Assembly: GCA_029851415.1 (NCBI GenBank)
Contig: CM056744.1
Span: 87,142,907-87,206,906, forward strand
Direction: 5' to 3'
Origin: Eretmocerus hayati
Lineage: Eukaryota > Arthropoda > Insecta > Hymenoptera > Aphelinidae
DNA length: 64,000 nt
The notes under the pieces were generated by a model, which saw only the letters and a program-made list of their open reading frames with translations, was not told the origin of the DNA and did not search any database. Position numbers and translations under genes: made by a program. Positions 35,173 to 45,963 of this stretch are shown in pieces. How positions within the stretch are numbered: position 1 is the first letter of the stretch; every line of letters starts with the position of its first letter.

Positions 35173-35383
35173 TTAAGTGAGAGATGCGTCACAATCGATT
35201 TTCTCGAATTATCTTGTATTTACTCAATTTACTCTATTTTTGGACTGTTCCATCGTAAAACATCGCAGGAGAGGCCATTCTTCAGCTCTAGCTCTCATCT
35301 TTCACAATATTTCATGCCAAGTGCTAAATAATTAGAGTCCACAAATCGAGAGCAAGGGAAGACCCGGTCCATAAAGCGTCATT
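35173..35383 (-). repeat. Repeat X, copy 2 (inverted)
   Basis: Inverted copy of the block at 30216-30426, starting TTAA plus GTGAGAGATGCGTC and ending GTCCATAAAGCGTCAT. See copy 1. Its junction with the TTAA element to its left is at the same base as in copy 1. Confidence 0.75.
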
Positions 35384-36769
35384 TGGAATAGGAAATACGA
35401 AGTGACAGTCGTTTCGCATGGAAACCTCGACAAAAGTCTCGTACGCCGGGAGAAACACAATTATGTGATCAATGCCGTCAAGTCTGAATCATGAAAAATC
35501 CTTGGTAATTCATAATTCGATTTCGAGATGTATTTCCCCTATATAACTTCATTGAATCATTTTTGAAATTCGATCATAAAGCTCAAAGCTCAGATGGGAA
35601 TCCTCATTCTTCCATATGAATTAAATGCTTCGTTTTACGCATTTCTGTGGACTTCTTAGACATAGTATTTTTGTTGAAGCCACTTATAGCGTAGAAACAG
35701 GAATTCCTGTAGAATCGAGATTCAAGTGAAATTCATGAAGTCTGGTGGAAAGCCAATGATTCCGAAGGAAGGTGTGGCTGTTACTTTCATGTTTACTCGA
35801 TATCCAACCCGAGTTCAGAATGGTTTTGAGTATTTTGCATAGTTCTGCACACGTGGAAGAGATCAGAGTCACCGAAATACACGAGCACTTGTGTGTGCCT
35901 GTTTTATTGATCGGACCGATTCCCAAACTTTCTACTGATGAACATCTGTATTCTCACTCGGAAGGAGTATGCACTAAATCGTAAACTTTCCATCAATTTG
36001 TGCAGTAAGAAAACAGCTCAAGACATTTTAGTACGTTGTGGGTCTTCGACGTGTATGGTAAATATTATCGTGGATGTCATGTACAAAAGAAAATGGGGAT
36101 GATCTAATCCTCATTGTCAGAGTATTAAACACGAATACGTAGAAGCCATTATGTTGCCTTACGCTCAAGAGCCAGAGGGCAATTGAAAGCTCGAGTAGCT
36201 TTTCTCGTGCTTTACGGATTCCCCTTGGGAAATACAGCCCATGCACGTCTTTCTTGCATTCAAGAGCCGAACAAAAGGTCTGCAAGACAAGCGAGGGATA
36301 TTTCAGTCCTCCTGATGATTTCAGGGTTGTGGAAAATTCGTTGAGGAGACATAGCCGCACCGCTTGTATAAATTTTCATGGAAAAAATGTGAGTAAATGA
36401 TGCACTATGATGCGATGATGTTATCATTGATTCAAGTGATATGGGTTCTTGAAATTTTGACCATGTTTTACTTCTTAGTATCCGCTTGCCACAATGAGCA
36501 AATTCATCGGGATAGTATCTGGAGCCAAGATATATCACAAGAATGTTGAAAAGACTTTATATGGTCCTCAACATTAGACTTATAAAATTTGAAAAAATGT
36601 TCACTCAGTTGTCTGGCTTCTCGTGAGTTTACTCACAAGAAACTTGATTTGCCCATAAACGGAGAATTTAGTTAAGGATCTTTTCCGATGTGCTTAATAA
36701 AAATACGCTGCTAAAAGTAATTAGCAGAATGCTTTCTCACGGCGTTATATGATGATAATTTTAACGAGA
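35384..36769 (-). other. Unassigned intronic DNA
   Basis: No gene supported. A minus-strand ORF (36260-36538) ends in SLACLADLLFG, superficially like a receptor TM2, but the rest does not fit (see rejected items). Confidence 0.4.
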
Positions 36770-37690
36770 AAAAAGTACCCTATATTTTGAGTTTTTCTTT
36801 TGAGGAAGCATTCCAGAGAGATTTGGGTCATCTAAAAGAAGGTTTTTCCAACAATATCTATTGTTCGATTGAGAGAAAATTTTAATATAGTCGGTTCAAA
36901 GATGATTAAACTGGAGTTCTTTGTGAAAATTCCCTTACCCTGAAAGAATCTTCATTTGAATAATGTTTTACGGATTTTATGAAAATTTCGTATCAGCCAC
37001 TCATTTCAGAATGGCGCATAAGTAAGTCTTTAGGTCATTAGAATTGAGATAAATGAGTCGTAAAGGATGATACGAGGGAAAAATGAATATTAATTCTAAT
37101 TTTCTACTATTTTTTGAGTTATTCTTTTGAGGAAGTTTTTTAGAGAGATTTGGGCCTTCTAATCTGAGGTTTTTTTTAACAACATTCATCGTTTGATTGA
37201 GACAGAATTACGATGCAGTGGGTTTGGAAAGGGTTAAAATGAAATTTTTGGTGAAAATTTTGATTTTTTCGGAAATTTGAGATTTGTGAAGACTCAATAG
37301 AATTTCGGTATTAACCAATCGATAGATGGTGCAGGAAAGAACATAGTTTAGGTCATTGAAATTGAGATAAATGAGTCATAAAAGAAGGTACAAGGAAAAA
37401 ATGAATATTAAGAAAAATTTCTCATTATTTTTTGAGTTATTCTTTAGAGGAAGCTTCTTAGAGAGATTTGGGCCTTCTAGTCTGAGGTTTTTTTAACAAT
37501 ATCCATCGTTTGGTTGAAACGGAATTTCGATGCAGTGGGTTTAAAAAGGGTCAAAATGAAATTTTTGGTGGAAATTTTGAATTTTTCGGAAATTTGAGAT
37601 CTGTGAAGATTTTATGAAATTTCGGTATTAACCAGTCGATAGATCTTGCAGAAAAAATCATAGTTTAGGTGACTCAATTCGTGGTGAGAC
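36770..37690 (+). repeat. Tandem repeat of about 320 bp, nearly three copies
   Basis: A marker block, GAGTTATTCTTTTGAGGAAG with small changes, occurs at about 36789, 37117 and 37433. It is followed each time by AGAGAGATTTGGG, then a T-rich TTTAACAA-AT-CAT block, a GAAATTT-GGTGAAAATT block and AAATTTCG-TAT-A-CCA. The intervals are about 328 and 316 bp. Copies 2 and 3 are closest; copy 1 is more diverged. The short ORF within it is incidental. Confidence 0.8.
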
Positions 37691-37888
37691 CGTGTGAGAA
37701 AAAGATATTTATGTATTAAGAGTCGAAATTTGAGCTGTTCTGCTCTAAAAACCCCATGGATCAAATTTGACTGAGAGCTGAAAGCTGCCAAATCACTGGG
37801 CTCTCAGAAATTGGATTCTGTACCACTTATAGAAAGCCAAAAATTGATATAGTGGACAGTAAAAGAGAAAGCGTGTCCGATAGAAAAC

Positions 37889-37911
37889 AACACACACACA
37901 CACACACGGAC
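37889..37911 (+). repeat. CA dinucleotide microsatellite
   Basis: About eleven uninterrupted CA units following AA. Length is likely polymorphic. No other significance is seen. Confidence 0.9.
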
Positions 37912-40900
37912 AAAGGGGTGCAAAGATGAGTCTCTGACGGATTTGGTGGAAGGCCATTAGGAGGAAAAGTGTTACCTACAATTGATAGATCTTGGCGAGA
38001 GGAAGAGAATGGTCTAAGGCTTTTTCAGATAAACGGAATTTTCTTGAAGAAAATATTGGTTTTGGTGGAAAATTTGGTCAAAATTGCGCTGGGGTGAAAA
38101 CAAAGCTTTCTCTTTAGAGAAAGAAAAATGAAGGATGCAGTCTCCTGAAGCTTACCAAACAGATTCCTTGTTAATAAGAAAAATGAATTGTAGAGTCGTA
38201 TTGATTTTTTTCATTACGAAACCATGACAAAAAACTGGCAATTTTGCGGGAGCGTGTAACTCCACCTTGCTGATTTGATAGTCGGAAGAACTAATATCAG
38301 AGTTGCTTTATGGAATAATCTCCACATTCCACTCTATCACGATTGTGACTTTGACTTGAATCAAAGCTACGGTTTCTACACTAAATCATTCTCAGAAAAA
38401 TGTTGCTGGCTTTGTACGCTAAATTAGTCTCGAAAATATGAATTCATATGATTTGGCAAAGAATCATGTTGATACAATTATTTTTAGCCATCGCAGTTCA
38501 CAGAACCCAATATTTTCAGATGAAGAAATTGTTAAGAACACTCTCATCATCCTTAGCATTTTTGTGGTGATTCTACAATACCCGGCTCAAAAATTCTTCT
38601 GGGTCAAACATTTTGAGAGGACAGATAACTTTCTCACGTACGTCGATCAGTGGGAAAGATCGAAACTTTTAGCTCAAAATTTAAATGGCTCAAGCGTGTT
38701 AACTTTTGACTAAGCGTTCACTACGCGTCGAGCCTCGGACAAATGCAACGCGGACATCCTGTGATTCTATCTCTGAAATTGTAAGATGATGAAATGACGT
38801 AAGAATAGGCGGTCGTGATCGAATGGTTCGAATGTTTGATTTCCGGGACACATGAGTTTCGTAGAGTTGTCGTTCCCATGGTTTGAATAATCAACACTGT
38901 TTTCATGCAATATCCAACACTGGTTTTCCGACAAGTCTATTGATTTTCTTTGAATTCCCACGTGACATTTGGCAATCACAATCCACCCAAAAAGAAACCA
39001 TGGGCGGGTATTATCACAAGAGTCTGATCTCCAAGTACAAAGGCCTGTAGGTGTAAATTCAGTTCATCAATGAAATGTTCACATATTATCGAAGGAATTG
39101 TGATTCTTCTAACAATTTCGAGATATTTTTCAGCTAGTTTGCCCGCATTTTCGTAGATATTCCATCCACAACGAAGATACTTTAAGAATAATTGTTCTCC
39201 AGAATCACGCTTAGACACTTAATTTGATAGGTCTTATTGGGATCTCAAGAATGCAACGTTGCAGTTTCCAGATTCACCGAATTCTGCGGTCACGTCGCTT
39301 GTCCCGCATACTAGCTTAGAGCAACTGCCAGGACCACCATTCTCTCGTGAAATAATCGATCGACTCTATAGACACTAAGGGTACATCCAATAGTATCTGT
39401 TCAAAGTTTTGAGCATGGTTATGGTTACTTAAGCTATGTTCGTAGCCTGCAGCCAAACTCGAAATTGAATAACTTCCATAAATTTTTCTTCCACGCTTTA
39501 GTGTACGTGATGCATCACCCATTTTCTCGAATAGAAAAAGTTAGCTACCGTTGAAATAGAGCAATTTTCACCTCCGCATAACGTTCGAATTCAGCCTCGA
39601 ATATACGTGAAATTTTTTTGTATTGAACGAGATAAAGCAGAGGCGAACAACGTGCCATGTCAGTTTTTCATCCAATTATGTCTCAATATGTGCTGTTCCT
39701 ATTGTTTCATACTATTCTCTCATATATTCGAAACTCTACACTTCTGGACATTCAATTCAATTTTATGGAGTCACGCGTAGAGTTCTCTCATTCTGAATAG
39801 CAAAATGTACCCATTCCTCGATTTTTTCGAGACAATAAATGACCTGACCTGGATGGATATATGTACATAATCAAGATGTGAAAGTACTACTCCTATAAAT
39901 TGACGCATCTGTTCCCATTTATATCAATAGGATACAATGAACAGTCATTGGAGATTCAAATATTCATGATTTTGTCATTCATTTCAACAACATTCGATCA
40001 ATCATGCATCTCTAGGGTCCAAAACTGATGTCTCAGTTGATGAGAATTGAGCTCGATCATCGTTCGATGAAACTATCCACATCCCTGACCAGGTCGAGTT
40101 ATCGCGTAAGCCCCGATGAGAACACGGAAATCGGAGCAATTAATCGACGTCTCGTTGTCGATGTTTCTGTAGAGCTTCCGTCTAGTTCGACCTACCACCA
40201 CCAACACCAACAATTGTATGGGATATCTATAGGGTCTATCCGTTGCTATGTCGCTTGTCACTCAGTCATTGATTGAGGATGCCGAAAATTACGAACAACT
40301 TTTGTCGTTTTTTTTTTTTTTTTGATGAATTCCAATACCCTCGGACTACTGATGAGATCTTGTAATACATAGTGTCTCAATTTTTCCATGCGAATCATCA
40401 TTTCTGTGTGATTATTGATCATAATAGAGGAGAAAAACAGATAAAAGGAAATGGAAGAGATAATGAAAGAGATCATGATAATCCGTTATCGATTGTCGTG
40501 ATAGTGGACAAAAGCTAATGAGATATTCTCTAATAATTCTTTGATCTGCTCCCTCTTGATCTCTCAACCATGAATACGATCCTGAATCAGATACAGTGAA
40601 CAGGATCAATGGCTCGCTCTTACATAGAGTGTAGAATCATAGAGTACGTGAAATTTCGATATGCGTTGAGAGTTACAGTTACCGAGCATTGAGTTTGAGA
40701 TATCAAATGAAATATCGGCGAGAGAGAATTCTTCAAATTAGCCGTATTTGATTTGATGACAACTCAAAGTCTCGTCGATCTTGAAGGACGGTGGAGAATC
40801 AAATAAATTCCCAAAAATTCCATTCTAGGAATTTTCCATTGCGACATTTTGTCCACAAGATTTCGTAGACCTCATCAGGCTAGAGAATTGTTGTTCTTTA

Positions 40901-42042
40901 GATCATCACAATTTTTGAACAATTTCGTAGTAGAAACCAGATATAATGTCTGGCTCTCGTCCATACAGATAAACGGAGTGATTCTTATGAGAAATAAGAA
41001 TTCCTATCAAGAAATTTTTGGGAATTCATTCAATTCCCAACCGTTTTTCAATATTGACAAGACTTTAAATTTTTATCATACTGAAGCCCAAGGACCCCAT
41101 AAACTACCAATATTCTCTCGATAGTCATGCTTGAATTCCTACATAACACCCAAATTTTTTTTGCGTCATCGCACCATTCTTGGATTATCCGAGTTGGGGG
41201 AGGGAAAAGAATAAAACGGTACGTGCAACCATGTTTTCCATATTCAGTGGATGATAGAAAAATTAGATTGTCAGTCATATCACTCTCATGTTAAGCTGTG
41301 ACATGAACGTGGTTTGAGACGGTACCATCGGTCATGAATAGAGATCTGAAATTATCATGATCAAAAATCTAACAAAAAAGAGAGAGCCACGATTCCAGAA
41401 AAAGATAACGATATCACATTGACTCCTCATCACTCGAACGCAAAAAAAGTCTTTATACCCTCGTATCGAAATGTACAACCATCAAATGGATTAACTTTGA
41501 AAAAATTTTGATCATTTTTGATTGAAATTCCTGTCATTTTTACGTCTCAAATCAAAAGTGCAGTGTGTTTGCGGCCAGTCAAAAACTCAAAATTCCAGAT
41601 TTCAATGATTGGTGGATATTGAGGTCTATTTGGACATGCCTATTCGCAGCCATGGGTGTTCAAAGTAGTATTCCAAAGTTACACCCCACTGGGGTTATTC
41701 TGGGACAGTAGGAATGAAGGTAAAAAATTTGGCGATCAGTTTGCTTCATGGCTCTACATTCATTTCCAAACGTTGTATCACCAAGGCCTCTCATGTGTCA
41801 TGGTTGATCACGTGGGAAAGGTTTTTGAACCTTATTGTGCGCTTTGTAAGCTCAATCATCGAGACTTTCAAAGTTACCCCACCCGCTATCCGAGAAATGA
41901 CTGGTTCTCTTCCGTTGTCTTAAGTATTTCAAAACTACCCCATACCTTGAAAATGCTAACCGCGGTTTTTCTCGATCGCACTTTTGGAAAATGCACTTCC
42001 ATTTTGGTAACCGCGATTTGTATTTTCTCATTGAAGTGATCC
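37912..42042 (-). other. Unassigned intronic DNA, 4.1 kb
   Basis: No gene recognised. It contains a run of 17 T at about 40308-40324 and short ORFs at 38438-38713 (plus), 38976-39218 (minus), 40849-41124 (plus) and 41656-42039 (plus) with no family match. 41440-41475 repeats the small block found at 2205-2250. Confidence 0.4.
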
Positions 42043-44100
42043 AAAGGGACTAGGCGGTTAGGCATGGTGAAATGGACCTTGTCAGATATGGCCCCGGAAG
42101 TATTTTTTCCCACTTTCTAACATTAAATGATGGGGGAAGCAAAGGTTTGTAGGTCCCAAAGTCGCCCCTGTTCTTACAGCACCCCAGAAACCCTCTAAAA
42201 AACGCTAAAAATCGATGTTCCTTCTATCAAATCGCATTCTGACGCATTTCAACAAATCGATCTGAAAATCCTTTGACATACTCTTGAAATGTGGTCAATC
42301 ATAAAGAAAATATTTTCATTCCGACAACTCTCGATTGAGGCCCTAAAAAAAATTCTTCAAAACTTCAAAGTCAATTTTCTCATGTAAATTGGAAAGAACT
42401 ATGTTAGAAAACCATTGCATCGTGTTCATCAGGTTATTTCGCATCGACAACGGATATTTTTAGAATTTTATAGGTGGTGGAACATGGTCAAAAGTGCAAA
42501 AAATTGTTTTCAAAGCAAATTTTAATTCAGTAATTTTCATCTTCTGCGCATGCGCGTCCTCCTACGTCTCTGAAAGTATTCTCAATCGATAGCTGATGCA
42601 ATTTCCTTCGAAATGACCTCTTGAGGAAGTCGATTTGATGCAGTGAAACCTGAGATCTAGCTGGTCCAAAAAATGAAGAAATCCAAGGTACCAAATCCGT
42701 AAAGCCGTGGCTCCTTCAATGGGCCCGAAAAGTGCGAATTTTGAGTCGGACTGTTTCAAAGATGTGAACATGTATTTTCGATGTAATTTTTGACGCAGAA
42801 ACCGAATCCGTGGTCAGTTTTGTTCCAAACCTTCAAGATTTTTGATGACACTCAAAAAACCGACCGGGGGGTGTACGGCTATTTCCAGCCTTCTTCTACA
42901 CATTTGAGATGTATGATGAGTATAGTCAAAGGTTTGAACTTGTCGCATAGAGGATGCAAGTACGTTTTCCTTTGTATTTTGACCAGCTGATGATGATGCC
43001 GATGATTTCGAGGCTTGGGAATGAGTTGGGAGTCAGATTTGGGCTGATGGAGCTATATTTTGTTTTATGATCTCATCAGAGAAAACTGCATCATGCACCT
43101 TATATCTCTCTCTCGAGTCATTTCTGTGCCTCAAAACCATCGCTATTGTCTTCAACTGGTCAAAAGACAAAGGAAAACATACTTGCATCCTCAATGCGAC
43201 AAGTTCAAACCTTTGCCGATACTCATCATACATCTCAAATGTGTAGAAGAAGGCTAGAAATGGCCGTACACCCCCCGGTCGGTTTTTTGAGTGTCATAAA
43301 AAATCTTGAAGGTTTGGAACAAAACTGACCACGGATTCGGTTTCTGCGTCAAAAATTACATCGAAAATACATGTTCACATCTTTGAAACAGTCCGACTCA
43401 AAATTCGCACTTTTCGGGCCCATTGAAGGAGCCACGGCTTCACGGATTTGGTACCTTGGATTTCTTCATTTTTTGGACCAGCTAGATCTCAGGTTTCACT
43501 GCATCAAATCGACTTCCTCAAGAGGTCATTTTGAAGGAAATTGCATCAGCTATCGATTGAGAATACTTTCAGAGACGTAGGAGGACGCGCATGCGCAGAA
43601 GATGCAAATCACTGAATTAAAATTTGCTTTGAAAATGGTTTTTTAGATTTTTGACCATGTTCCACCACCTAAAAAATCCCAAAAATACCCACTTTCGATG
43701 CAAAATAACCTGATGAACACGATGCAATGGTTTTCTAACATAGTTCTTTCCAATTTACATGAGAAAATTGACTTTGAAGTTTTGAAGAATTTTTTTTAGG
43801 GCCTCAATCGAGAGTTGTCGGAATGAAAATATTTCCTTTATGATTGACCACATTTCAAAAGTATGTCAAAGAATTTTCAGATCGATTTGTTGAAATGCGT
43901 CAGAATGCGATTTGATAGAAGGAACATCGATTCTTAGCGTTCTTTAGAGGGTTTCTGGGGTGCTGTAAAAAACAGGGGCGACTTTGAGACCTACAAACCT
44001 TTGCTTCCCCCATCATTTGGTGTTAGAAAGTGGGGAAAAATACTTTCGGGGCCATATGTGACAAGGTCCACTTCACCATGCTTAACCTCCTAGTCCCTTT
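42043..44100. mobile_element. Foldback element, 2.06 kb, with arms of almost 1 kb
   Basis: The left end AAAGGGACTAGG and right end CCTAGTCCCTTT are exact complements, and the arms stay alignable for about 950-980 bp (42043 to about 43020; about 43095 to 44100), leaving a loop of roughly 60-160 bp. Shared landmarks include GATGGGGGAAGCAAAGGTTT, CGCATGCGCGTCCTCC, AAAACCGACCGGGGGGTGTA and TTGAACTTGTCGCAT. A 69-codon ORF in the middle of each arm differs by a single residue, indicating high arm identity there. No clear target duplication and no transposase are present. If transcribed as part of the receptor intron it would form a very long RNA hairpin. Confidence 0.9.
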
Positions 44101-45775
44101 ACCCTAATTTGCAAGAAAAACACGACATTTTTAGTTTTTATATGACAGAATTGAGTCGAGAATGCATCAACATAACGATGAAATCTTCAAGGTATTGGTA
44201 TGGTTCAGTTGAATATAGCGCCATCACCTTTGTTTCAACTTCCAAGTGTCCGGACGTAACTGATTATTCGGAATAAATTGTTTCCCCTCCAAAATCACCT
44301 TTTCCAAGGAGTTTGTTGTGAACAAACACACAGCTACTTGGGTCTTCTACACCGGTGCAAAACATTGACCACACATGCCACTAACGAGCAAAAATGGTAC
44401 TAGAACCGGAGAAGAAGATGGTTTTTAGGCAGCGGAGATATATGAAGTTTCACGTGGGTGTTCCGGAACTACCCCGGCTGTTTCAAGTTACCCCAGTTGA
44501 CAGTATCTTCACATCATCGTGATGATTCCAACCCTCGCCTATGGCTTGGGATAGAATCCCCGAAAAAAGGCTTAAACCTTTGTTTTGAACTATAGCTTCT
44601 GAAAAACTGTGAGTAGAAGTCGATTCATTGTACTCAAAGTACGTGTTTTCCCAAAAGTCCAACCTGAAGATGACGTAATCAAATGTGATTTTGGGGTTCT
44701 TATGATGAAGAGATATATCTGCATTTCACTTCCAATACAAGCCCGTTTTGATCACTGGAGAACATACGTCTGCCCTAGTGCCCAAAATAAGCTAACGTGC
44801 TCGGTACGAAAATATATTATTACAAGTTTGTTTCGAAACACGCTATGATGTAGTTTGTAGTAAATATTCAGTGACTGCAGCCATTTTCTCGTGATAACGT
44901 TATTCTTCTTGAATATGGTGAAGGTATGTCACTATTTGTTGCACGGATAGTGAGAGATAAGTAGACCCAAGAGGAAAACCAACATACTTGTATACTTTAT
45001 GGCAGCTTGATCACTTTCAGCTATTAGTCACAAGAAAGATATACCCAAGGAATCTCCTAATCGAGTCAGCCACCTTCAATTTGAGATAAAAGTGATTCCT
45101 GCATCACTCACAGGCATGAAAATTATTAAGCCGATTCGAGCTGGCAGTAATCTTGGGATTGATATCGATCACACAGAATTTCAAAATCAATACAGCTCTC
45201 GCCCCGTCAATTTCAAAACAGAAGATCGCTTGAATCACGAGATGTTGTCGAGAGCAAAAATTGATGCGGGCTGAGCTGTACAAAATCCAGAGAGCTCTTT
45301 CGCGCAAAGACTCTTGAAACGTTGACCCCACTGCCACGTTCAAGCTATGGCGCGTCGGCAAATTTGATCCGATAAGCTTGAATCCAGTTCATGAGCTCAA
45401 GAGTGCAGTCAGCTTTCATGTAACCGGGAAAAGTTATCGCGCTCAAAATTGTTTTGACAACCTCTGGGAGTCCGTGGTTTCCTGGCAGTGGAAAGATTGC
45501 TACTTGAATTTCTCATCGTTTTTGTGCGAGATTTTTGACGCGATTTTTGATTCTTTACGGGCATATTGTGATATTGATAAGACGAATGACCCTGACAATA
45601 GAATATCATGAACAGCAGTAGGGGTTTTTAGTCCTCAGATGAAGGCTGAATTTAGTCTGTGCATGGATGGCGAGAGAGAAACTTCTGTAAGAAATGAATG
45701 TTCAGCTATAAGGAATGTAGGATGTGATCATTATTTTGGGGGATATTGATAGTCTTAAGATTTCAAAGGTCTCAC
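44101..45775 (-). other. Unassigned intronic DNA
   Basis: No gene or repeat supported. ORFs at 44609-44848, 45092-45274 and 45378-45611 (plus) are short and unrecognised. Confidence 0.4.
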
Positions 45776-45963
45776 TGAATGAGGTACTCCAATTCCTCAT
45801 CCCACTTGACAACCACCGTAGAGTCTACAGGATCATTGAAATTTGACTGAGGTATCAAATCCACCGGATCAATCTCTGAAGCAGTTTCCTCATCGTCACG
45901 AGGATGAGTGAGGACTCCAAATAATCTGATATCATTGTTATACGCCGTCGGGACCCACGCCAT
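45776..45963 (-). CDS. Candidate first coding exon, acidic, unrecognised
   Basis: Minus-strand stretch beginning at an ATG (45963-45961) and ending with CA followed by GTGAGACC, a reasonable donor at 45775. It gives 62 codons plus two bases. The product starts MAWVPTAYNNDIRLFG and has an acidic middle (HPRDDEETASEIDPVD), a segment NFNDPVDSTVVVKWDEE and ends LEYLI. An in-frame TAA lies just upstream, so an initiating exon is the natural reading; a reading from an acceptor at TAAG is also possible. It is on the receptor's strand. It has no signal peptide, transmembrane segment or known domain. It could be a leader exon of a nested or alternative transcript, or chance. Confidence 0.3.

Noticed and set aside
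36260..36538. Minus-strand SLACLADLLFG, resembling TM2 of a receptor
   Set aside because: The preceding residues lack the NYFIVSLA context and no hydrophobic TM1 or MPFAVY follows; the ORF ends three codons later without a donor in a sensible place.
38815..38840. GGTTCGAATG, like a tRNA B box
   Set aside because: No A box at the right distance and no acceptor stem.
42562..43580. Two almost identical 69-codon ORFs on opposite strands, considered as duplicated genes
   Set aside because: They are the same segment in the two arms of the foldback element; no start context or homology.
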